DNA from: JAIOQJ01 sp963718635 | Lineage (GTDB): Bacteria; Planctomycetota; Planctomycetia; Gemmatales; Gemmataceae | Direction of reading: 5' to 3' | Assembly (NCBI GenBank): GCA_963718635.1 | Contig: OY970367.1 | Location: 62,001 to 126,000 of the forward strand | DNA: 64,000 nucleotides | In this document: piece by piece, positions 58,463-64,000 of the stretch | Layout: every line of letters starts with the position of its first letter | How positions within the stretch are numbered: the stretch's first letter is position 1 | Made by a program: the position numbers and the translations under genes | Notes under the pieces: generated by a model | What the model saw: only the letters and a program-made list of their open reading frames with translations | Told to the model about the DNA's origin: nothing | The model's database searches: none

Positions 58463-58743
58463 TTGCGGCGACCTCCCTTGCTGTTTCTTCGCGATTGCAG
58501 AAGTGCGACATGCTTCAGCAGTCGTTCGGTGACAGCAATCGAATCAAGTCCGCACGCGGATATGAACCATGCGAATTCGATCAGGTCAATGCGCCGTTCT
58601 CCCATTTCGACTTTGGCAATCCAGCTATGCGGCACTTTCAAACGACTTGCCAAGTCGCGCTGAGATAGCTGTGCGCCTTCTCGTGCGGTTCGCAGCTCGG
58701 CCCGCAGAAGAGCATATTCCGGCGTGTGCGTCGATTTTTCCAT
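58459..58743 (-). CDS. XRE-family HTH regulator of the HNH gene
   Basis: About 94 aa from the Met at 58743 (an earlier start at 58779 adds 12 residues). The HTH reads LRAELRTAREGAQLSQRDLA, SRLKVPHSWIAKVEMGERRI. It is translationally coupled to the HNH gene, an arrangement like the controller proteins of restriction systems. It probably represses its own promoter in the 76-bp divergent spacer before 58820. Confidence 0.85.
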   Translation of the reverse strand: MEKSTHTPEYALLRAELRTAREGAQLSQRDLASRLKVPHSWIAKVEMGERRIDLIEFAWFISACGLDSIAVTERLLKHVALLQSRRNSKGGRRK

Positions 58744-58819
58744 TGAACCGATTATGGGAGCAGAATAGAATGCTCCCAAATTCGGTACGGCGCTTCGTCC
58801 GCTTCTTAGGAGCTCAGCA

Positions 58820-59185
58820 ATGGAAGAATTGAAATTGATGGTGCCGACTTACGTCGGTGATTGCGAACAGCACAACGCTGAAGAAACCGACAATCCGGAC
58901 TTTGGCCAGCCATTTCTGCCCGTGCTGATTCACGAGTCCGACGGTATCCGTGTGATAATGGGGTCGCACGACCGGGTAAATTCTAAAGTGCCTGACGTTC
59001 TGATCGAACGAAGGCCTAAAGGTTGGGTTATCTTTCTACATCCCATCGGCGGAAGCGACCCAAGCGGCATGATTTTCTTCTGTGATGATGGCCGCAGCTA
59101 CGTGGTCAAGGAAACTTATGGTGCGACACCCGCAATCGAGGAACGTGATTACGAACACGCAAGTAGCGTGGTAGACCGACCGTGA
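58820..59185 (+). CDS. Hypothetical protein in the HNH cluster
   Basis: The product is 121 aa, acidic and soluble, with no membrane segment (MVPTYVGDCEQHNAEETDNP, VIFLHPIGGSDPSGMIFFCD). I recognise no domain. It is divergent from the XRE-HNH pair and lies directly before the Vsr remnant. TTAGGAGCTCAGCA precedes the start and is a good ribosome binding site. Confidence 0.6.
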   Translation: MEELKLMVPTYVGDCEQHNAEETDNPDFGQPFLPVLIHESDGIRVIMGSHDRVNSKVPDVLIERRPKGWVIFLHPIGGSDPSGMIFFCDDGRSYVVKETYGATPAIEERDYEHASSVVDRP

Positions 59186-59189
59186 GTAG

Positions 59190-59438
59190 TTGGGCGGACG
59201 TTGTCGGATACCGGCAACGCGGCGGGACTATTGGATGCAAAAGCTCCGACGCAATTTCGAGCGCGATAAAGCGACGCGGCGGGCGCTGCGCCGGCTCGGT
59301 TGGAGCGTGCTCGTTGTTTGGGAGTGCCACACCGTCGGAGCAAAGCGAGCGAGTCTGGAAGCACGGCTGCGAAAGTTTCTTGTGGCGGAGGGAGAGATTC
59401 CTATAGCTCCGTTCGTCGCGAAGGATTTCAGAGGCTAG
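59190..59438 (+). pseudogene. Truncated Vsr-type mismatch endonuclease
   Basis: 82 aa matching only the C-terminal half of very-short-patch repair endonucleases: RCRIPATRRDYWMQKLRRNF, ERDKATRRALRRLGWSVLVV, WECHT. Full Vsr proteins are about 140 aa, and the catalytic N-terminal half (Asp and the CFWHGC zinc region) is missing; a stop codon sits immediately upstream in frame. Vsr nicks T:G mismatches made by cytosine-5 methyltransferases, so this may be the relic of a lost restriction-modification system. Confidence 0.75.
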
Positions 59439-59533
59439 CGTCTGCGCGATTTCGCCATCCGGCGCGATAGCAGCCGGCATGGGGCAGCTAGGGCGCTGGC
59501 CGTGTGACTAAAGAGATGCCCTTCTCCCACCTA

Positions 59534-59658
59534 GGCGAGCGGGCAAGAACAATCTACCCCGCGCACTGGGAGCCCGAAGCGCAAGCAAGGGTGGGCGATT
59601 CCCCTTGCTTGCGCTTCGGCCTCCCAATGCGCGTGTATTTTTCCTATTGCCGTTCGCC
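59534..59658. repeat. Palindromic element with terminal inverted repeats, family D (copy 2)
   Basis: About 125 bp, shorter than the copy at 54382 because one internal GGGAGCCCGAAGC unit is missing. The ends GGCGAGCGGGCAAGAACAAT and (inverted) GGCGAACGGCAATAGGAAAA are kept. The inner stem GAGCCCGAAGCGCAAGCAAG pairs with CTTGCTTGCGCTTCGGCCTC. Confidence 0.85.
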
Positions 59659-59660
59659 GC

Positions 59661-59730
59661 AGCCCCCGTGAATAGGGGCGAGCGCGTAGGCCAGGGCCAG
59701 CGTACGCCCCGATGTATTCACCGGGGGCTA
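59661..59730. repeat. Hairpin of another repeat type
   Basis: Arms AGCCCCCGTGAATA (59661-59674) and TATTCACCGGGGGCT (59716-59730), with an inner GGGGCGAGCG...CGTACGCCCC pairing, form a branched hairpin of about 70 bp directly next to family D copy 2. Confidence 0.7.
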
Positions 59731-60181
59731 AATGGGGGCCGGAAAATCGACGCAGCAGCGTCAATCGAGGGATGAATTTCGAATTTCCTTTTCACGCGCC
59801 CCTAAGCTAGTTTATCCGCTGCGCTAAGCTGGAGCCCTGACAGCCTATGCTGTTTGGCTCGCCGGAGGCGGTGCGCCGATGCGGTTGGTTCGCAGCCGAT
59901 TCTTCGGTGGGACGCGATGCGAACAGGCAGTCTTTCGTTCATGGTCAAGAATCGCACTCCCGACGTAGTCGTTCACGAGTTGCTAACGCAAGCTGGAAGG
60001 AAATGGAAAACCGGTAATGCGGTCGGGTTACCGGACTCTAAACAAATAAAACTGGGTATGCGGTTTGCATTGAAGCGCCATAGAGCGTTTAAGCGCCACA
60101 TAACTTGATCGAACAGCAGGGCAACCTTTCATGGAAAGCCGCCTTGTTTTTGCCTAAACTGCGTAACGGAAAATCGGGCCA

Positions 60182-61279
60182 ATGCGGATATTTCATTGCA
60201 ATCATTGCCAGCAACTTATTTTTTTTGAGAACGTCCAGTGCGTGAAATGCAAGCACCTGCTCGCTTTTTTACCCGATGTTTTAGACATGGCATCTTTGGA
60301 GGAAAAGAGCGATAAGCTTTGGACTTCGCGCATTCCCGCTACCGGCGGCCGTTCTTATCGTCTGTGTGAAAACTACACCACTCACAATGTTTGCAACTGG
60401 GTAGTGCCTGCCCACGATCCACACCCGTTTTGCGTGTCGTGCCGGCTCGATCGTATCATTCCAAATCTCGGCCAACCCGAAGCGAAAGAGGAATGGTACC
60501 GCCTCGAAGCTGCAAAGCGCCGCATGGTTTATAGCCTCTTAGACCTCGACCTGCCGGTCGTAAGCAAAATCGAAGATCCTGAAAAGGGTTTGGCGTTTGA
60601 ATTCCTTGCGGACGGGCCGCCGCCCAACGGCAAGCCCGTGCTGACCGGGCACGATAATGGCGTCATTACCATCAACATAGCTGAGGCTTCTCATGTAGAA
60701 CGAGAACGAAGGCGGGTTTCGCTGCACGAGCCCTACCGTACATTGCTTGGTCACTTCCGTCACGAAATTGGGCACTATTATTGGGATCGGCTGCTGGCGA
60801 ATAGCCCACGGATCGACTCTTTCCGCCAGATGTTCGGCGACGAACGAGCCGATTACGGAGAAGCGTTGCGAATTCACTATCAGAACGGGGCGCCGACGGA
60901 TTGGCAGGAACATTTTATCAGTGCGTACGCCAGCACTCATCCGTGGGAAGACTGGGCGGAAACATGGGCGCATTACCTTCATATGACCGATACGCTCGAG
61001 ATAGCCGGCGAATGCGGATTGCATATGCGACCTCGGCGTCCAGACGAACCGGCATTCAAACCACTCGGCCGGAAATCGTTTCACTCGTTGACCGCTTTTG
61101 ATCGCATGGTCGAAAATTGGTACTCGCTAACCTTCGTGCTGAACAATCTCAATCGCGGACTAGGTTTAGCCGACGGCTATCCCTTTGTGCTTTCGAACGC
61201 GGTCGTGGATAAGCTTCGATTTATACATGAAACGATCTTGCGAGCCAGTGTCGTACCAGACGTGAAGGCGATTGCGTGA
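60182..61279 (+). CDS. Putative zinc metallopeptidase (COG4307-like)
   Basis: The product is 365 aa. An N-terminal zinc-ribbon-like region (CNHC at 6-9, CVKC at 20-23, and CVSC near 84) precedes a domain with the gluzincin motif H194-E-I-G-H198 in FRHEIGHYYWDRLL and a downstream Glu-containing segment EDWAETWAHYLH. This pattern is that of the bacterial 'putative zinc-binding metallopeptidase' family. No signal peptide, so cytoplasmic. Substrate unknown. The start is the ATG at 60182. Confidence 0.88.
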   Translation: MRIFHCNHCQQLIFFENVQCVKCKHLLAFLPDVLDMASLEEKSDKLWTSRIPATGGRSYRLCENYTTHNVCNWVVPAHDPHPFCVSCRLDRIIPNLGQPEAKEEWYRLEAAKRRMVYSLLDLDLPVVSKIEDPEKGLAFEFLADGPPPNGKPVLTGHDNGVITINIAEASHVERERRRVSLHEPYRTLLGHFRHEIGHYYWDRLLANSPRIDSFRQMFGDERADYGEALRIHYQNGAPTDWQEHFISAYASTHPWEDWAETWAHYLHMTDTLEIAGECGLHMRPRRPDEPAFKPLGRKSFHSLTAFDRMVENWYSLTFVLNNLNRGLGLADGYPFVLSNAVVDKLRFIHETILRASVVPDVKAIA

Positions 61280-61526
61280 ATCGGTGCGGTCAACATGCTA
61301 TAGCTTCTCCATCAACTCCTTCTCCAGCGAGTTGGACATCAAGCTGAGGCATGCCTATTGATCGCTATAGTTGGCGACGCGAGTTTCAAAGTCATTCTTA
61401 AAGTTTGTTCCCAAGCAGTTTTTGCTTTCGAAATGCCGCTTACCGCTTTCAAGTGTTGCCGTCCAGACATATTGTAAGTAGGTAGGCTTGAATCTGTGCT
61501 TCCGGTTTTGTGAAAAAGGATCGATC
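61280..61526. other. Spacer
   Basis: About 250 bp with no gene or repeat recognised. AAAAAGGATCGATC just before 61527 gives a ribosome binding site for the ferredoxin. Confidence 0.4.
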
Positions 61527-61886
61527 ATGCCGAAGTTGACCGTTGAGAGCGTTGGAGAATTCGAAGTTCCGGAAGGCAAACGGCTCGTCATTGCGCTGGC
61601 CGATGAGGCGAAAGTCGACCAACTCTATGCTTGCGGAGGCAACGCGCGCTGCACGACTTGCCGGGTCGAGTTCGTTCAAGGTGAGCCCGACCGCATGACA
61701 GTCGCCGAAAAGAACGTCTTAGCAGCGAAAGGCGCCACTGGCATTCGCTTGAGCTGTCAGATCGTTTGCGATCACGACATGAGTGTTCGCATCATCAGTC
61801 GGCTGGCCGGAAGCGGCCGAGCCAACGCCGGCAATCGGCCTGCCGATCAAATTAAGCCTGAGCCGGTTGAATGGACGACGAAATAG
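61527..61886 (+). CDS. 2Fe-2S ferredoxin
   Basis: 119 aa from the ATG at 61527. A plant-type [2Fe-2S] ferredoxin fold with cluster ligands Cys36, Cys42, Cys45 and Cys77 (ACGGNARCTTCRV and RLSCQ). It carries single electrons between reductases and oxygenases or similar partners. The C-terminal roughly 25 residues (ANAGNRPADQIKPEPVEW) are an extra hydrophilic tail. It stands alone, so the partner is not in the window. Confidence 0.92.
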   Translation: MPKLTVESVGEFEVPEGKRLVIALADEAKVDQLYACGGNARCTTCRVEFVQGEPDRMTVAEKNVLAAKGATGIRLSCQIVCDHDMSVRIISRLAGSGRANAGNRPADQIKPEPVEWTTK

Positions 61887-61948
61887 CACTGCTCGGTCAC
61901 TGCTTTGGGTTTCATTAGTTCGACCTGGCGATAATTGCAAATGCGATT

Positions 61949-62277
61949 CTATACCCCGAGCCACTGTCGTACCGAATTCTCAGATCTCTTCGCGTCAATC
62001 TGCGAAAGCTGGCCGACTCGCTTAACGACAAGACTTGAATGAATGGTGTGAAATCTTCGCTTTAAAGCGGTTGGAACATTTAGCCCCGCTCCGCGCCAGT
62101 CCAAGAGAATCAGCTCTCCGGGCAGCAAAAAGTGCACTCGGCTGGTCAGTGAACTATGATTAGATCGTGTGAATGGTGTGGATCTTGGAAAACTACCGCC
62201 CGCCGGACTTTCGAGCCTGCACCATCAGTGAATGGATAACGCACGAGTAGAACGTCATTCTTTAAGTAAGTCGGCAT
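61949..62277 (-). CDS. MazF/PemK-family endoribonuclease toxin (one frameshift)
   Basis: Found by reading through a frame break. From the ATG complement at 62277 the minus strand gives MPTYLKNDVLLVRYPFTDGA, then GSKVRRAVVFQD and HDLIIVH, where the frame stops. One added C near 62150 continues it as LTSRVHFLLPGELILLDWRG, then AGLNVPTALKRRFHTIHSSL, VVKRVGQLSQID and an end at 61949. The repaired 109 aa is the normal PemK/MazF length, with the GD-like start, RYPF and KxR(P)AVV motifs. These toxins cut mRNA and stop growth unless bound by antitoxin. The gene overlaps the antitoxin gene by 23 bp. Unlike most MazF proteins, the usual RPAVV is RRAVV here. Confidence 0.82.
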
Positions 62278-62467
62278 ATACATCATCCGCTGGATTATCC
62301 CAAACGGCTTTTAGCGAATTTTCGCTTGCGTGCGTCCAAAAGTTTTCTTCCTCGTCAGCCTCAGTCAACAATGCCGTTACCAGAACTCTAGTCCCTTCAA
62401 CGAGAGTGACCTTCTCCGTCAGTTCAATTTTGCCATTGCGAACGATACCGCCAATCGTATTCAACAT
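62255..62467 (-). CDS. AF2212-like (DUF104-type) antitoxin
   Basis: 70 aa from the Met at 62467. The N-terminal beta pattern LNTIGGIVRNGKIELTEKVT, LVEGTRVLVTALL is that of small antitoxins of the AF2212/SpoVT-like group. The acidic C-terminal half (EADEEENFWTHASENSLKAV, WDNPADDVYADLLKE) would wrap the toxin. It directly precedes and overlaps the MazF-like toxin gene, so the two make a type II toxin-antitoxin pair. Confidence 0.85.
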   Translation of the reverse strand: MLNTIGGIVRNGKIELTEKVTLVEGTRVLVTALLTEADEEENFWTHASENSLKAVWDNPADDVYADLLKE

Positions 62468-62508
62468 CACATACTCCTTTACAGACGCACTTGCCGCCGA
62501 CTCACAGT

Positions 62509-63048
62509 TCAAGAGCCTTTCAGCGCTTTTTGCCCAAATGTTACTCGCAAATTGTTTGCCTGCTGCCAGACTTTAGAATCGACCTCTAAGAAACTAATGA
62601 GATTGCCAGTTGAAATGCCGAGTAGCGCTGCCGCTTCGCTTACCTTTGCTTGAACGGCTTCCAATACATCCAGAACCACACCGACGGCAGGCCAAAAACG
62701 GGGGTCTTTGGCAGTCAGCCGCAATCGGCCATTCACAAGCGCTGGTGCATAGTCACAAAGCCCGGCAATTTGGTCAGGGGTGGGATCCGAAATCGGCTCG
62801 CGCAGATCAAGGTAAAGTGCTTTCTTTAGCCGTCGAAGAGCTTTCGCTTTGTTTTGGTGCTGCGAACGGCTCTCTTCCGCGATAACAATTAAGCCGCTCG
62901 GCAAGTGCCGTAGGCGCACCGCCGAGCTGGTTTTATTGCGCTTCTGGCCGCCAGGACCACTAGCGCGATAAGTGTCAACTTCACACTGCCTTAATAACTC
63001 AGGGTCACTTAGGATGGTCCATGCGCTTCGTGTGCTAACAATTTGCAT
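62509..63048 (-). CDS. Peptide-chain-release-factor-like protein (GGQ domain)
   Basis: About 179 aa from the Met at 63048. It carries the GGQ motif (residues 33-35) in RASGPGGQKRNKTSSAVRLRH and LIVIAEESRSQHQNKAKALR, as in the catalytic domain of release factors and of the rescue factor ArfB. It lacks the codon-recognition domain of RF1/RF2. The C-terminal part (about residues 85-179) is specific to planctomycete-type members. It probably hydrolyses peptidyl-tRNA on stalled ribosomes. The longer open frame to 63138 translates A/T-rich repeat DNA. Confidence 0.88.
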   Translation of the reverse strand: MQIVSTRSAWTILSDPELLRQCEVDTYRASGPGGQKRNKTSSAVRLRHLPSGLIVIAEESRSQHQNKAKALRRLKKALYLDLREPISDPTPDQIAGLCDYAPALVNGRLRLTAKDPRFWPAVGVVLDVLEAVQAKVSEAAALLGISTGNLISFLEVDSKVWQQANNLRVTFGQKALKGS

Positions 63049-63150
63049 TTTGCATTTTGCAATTGTCAATTTACAATTGGCTGAGTTCGTTACTGCCTCC
63101 ATAACGACCGTCCCATTATTGCAAATCGATAATTGCAAATTGCAAATTTA
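63038..63150. repeat. A/T-rich short repeats (TTTGCA / CAATT motifs)
   Basis: Repeated words such as TTTGCATTTTGCATTTTGCA, CAATTGTCAATTTACAATTG and, inverted, GATAATTGCAAATTGCAAAT. They lie upstream of the GGQ gene and make a dyad across about 100 bp. They may hold its promoter or derive from slipped replication. Confidence 0.6.
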
Positions 63151-63155
63151 AAAAA

Positions 63156-64000
63156 CTAAACTTCCAGTTTCCACGGCGCCCGATACTCACGGCTGAGCAT
63201 CTTGTTCGCTTCGTCATCGCCGATAAACGTGTGTTCTTTCGGGTCCCACTTCAATTTTTTGCCGGTGCGCAAAGCAATCACGCCGAGGTGGCAGACAATG
63301 ACCGAGCTGGTGCCGACATCGACGTTGCAGATCGGCTTTTTGCCATTCTTGACGCACTCGAAGAAGTTTGCCATGTGCGAGGCATGCCGGGTCTCGTAAA
63401 GCATCGGGTCTTCCTTCAACGGCTCGCTGAGCAGCTTCGCATCGCTGGCGACGATCATGCCGCGGCTGACGAAGAGGTTGCCGCCTTCGCCGATGAACAG
63501 AACGCCGTTCTCGTCAGGGCCGACGGTTCGCGGCTTCGGCTGCTGGCCCTTGCCGGGAGGAAGCATCGGAACCTTGCCGTCCTTATTGAACATTTCGCCG
63601 GCATTGGTGCCGCCCCCGCTCATGGCGATGACTTTCGTGCCATTCGCGTAAGTGTATTGCACCTGGAATTTCGGATGCGTGTTGTATTCATTCGGCTGCT
63701 TCGAAGGAGCCTCCGCGCTGAGAACTTCGATCTCGGAAGGGCCGTTGCCGTCCATGTTGAGCGCCCATTGTGCGATGTCGAGATGGTGTGCGGCCCCAAT
63801 CCGTCATCTTGCCGCCGCTGTATTCGTAGAACCAGCGGAACTGATAGTGACAGTTGGTATGGTTGTCGTCTTTGTACAGATAGTCAACTTTGGCCGTCGG
63901 CCCGAGCCAGAAGTCCCAATTCAACCCTTCCGGGATCGGGGCCTTGGGTATCGGCCCGCTGACCGGGTTGCTGCCGATGCGACACTCGATGGACTTGATC
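63156..64000 (-). CDS. Gfo/Idh/MocA-family oxidoreductase, C-terminal part (partial, one frameshift)
   Basis: The gene enters from the right edge, so the N-terminal NAD(P)-binding domain is outside the window. The visible part has the planctomycete pattern GLNWDFWLGPTAK, then HYQFRWFYEYSGGKMTDWGA, HHLDIAQWALNMDGNGP and, near the end, HMANFFECVKNGKKPICNVD and WDPKEHTFIGDDEANKML. Members act on sugars or sugar derivatives, often secreted after a Tat signal. The frame breaks near 63797: GATTGGGGCC needs one more G to give DWGAAHHLDIAQWAL. It ends at 63156 with REYRAPWKLEV. Confidence 0.92.

Larger units (their letters stand above)
59439..60181. other. Spacer of about 740 bp with two palindromic elements
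   Basis: It contains family D copy 2 (59534-59658) and the adjoining hairpin at 59661-59730. An 84-codon open frame at 59854-60108 shows no family features and is not accepted. The remainder shows nothing recognisable. Confidence 0.55.

Noticed and set aside
59854..60108. An 84-codon open frame in the spacer before the metallopeptidase
   Set aside because: Basic, low-complexity composition and no recognisable motif; probably chance.
1..64000. tRNA, rRNA or riboswitch genes
   Set aside because: No cloverleaf with a TTCGA-type T-loop, rRNA core sequence or known riboswitch motif was recognised on either strand by eye; a covariance search would be needed to exclude them.

Overview
The window looks like a chromosomal segment of a planctomycete (Planctomycetota; Pirellulales or Gemmatales cannot be separated by eye). 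The evidence is the gene content: a Tat-exported DUF1501 protein next to a pre-peptidase (PPC) domain protein, an FGly-type sulfatase, a PEP-CTERM protein, a DUF4159/prenyltransferase-like protein, an archaeal-type phosphoglycerate mutase, a Gfo/Idh/MocA oxidoreductase and a Ser/Thr kinase. Gene density is moderate, base composition is mid-GC, and intergenic DNA is unusually rich in palindromic repeats.

Layout. 0-2.2 kb: DUF1501 and PPC exported proteins. 3.2-10.1 kb: two tandem HAE1-type RND efflux pump genes. 10.2-12.6 kb: phosphoketolase. 12.7-14.2 kb: a small lipoprotein and a PEP-CTERM protein. 14.2-16.3 kb: an IS1634-like insertion sequence with terminal inverted repeats, inserted at a REP-like palindrome. 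16.6-20.6 kb: serine hydrolase, sulfatase and SDR dehydrogenase, with short hairpin repeats between them. 20.9-24.5 kb: Uup-like ABC-F ATPase, a lone HigA antitoxin and CinA. 24.9-27.3 kb: a membrane Ser/Thr kinase divergent from a NarL-type response regulator. 27.2-34.1 kb: a leftward operon of a 1,300-residue multidomain glycosyltransferase, a methyltransferase and glucose-6-phosphate isomerase. 34.2-39.9 kb: nucleoside transporter, exported carboxypeptidase-regulatory-like protein, cupin, ArnT-like glycosyltransferase and ArsR regulator. 40.2-47.7 kb: membrane protein, sugar-phosphate isomerase-like protein, M16 peptidase, general-stress-like protein, DUF4159 protein and a hypothetical protein. 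48.8-52.5 kb: a leftward operon of a CpaC-like secretin, a Gly-rich exported protein and a TPR lipoprotein. 53.2-57.4 kb: phosphoglycerate mutase, EamA transporter and an Hsp70-like ATPase-fold protein. 57.6-59.4 kb: a small defence-like cluster (Cys-rich protein, XRE regulator with HNH nuclease, a hypothetical protein and a truncated Vsr). 60.2-64 kb: zinc metallopeptidase, 2Fe-2S ferredoxin, an antitoxin/MazF pair, an RF-like GGQ protein and the 3' part of an oxidoreductase.

Two features dominate. First, about two dozen single-base frameshifts interrupt otherwise well conserved genes, including glucose-6-phosphate isomerase, CinA and both RND pumps. Many lie in short G or C runs, and repairing one base restores normal family lengths. 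I therefore read most of them as base-call or assembly errors, not gene decay, and give each such gene as one span. One consequence is that a MazF/PemK toxin at 61949-62277 is invisible as an open frame and was found only by translating through the break. Second, at least ten families of palindromic or hairpin repeats fill the spacers. The most striking is a 28-bp hairpin with an invariant GGAA/TTCC top, three fully covarying stems and a conserved flanking box. Others are a roughly 115-bp near-perfect palindrome in three copies and a 125-170 bp element with terminal inverted repeats in two copies. No rRNA, tRNA or CRISPR array was recognised.
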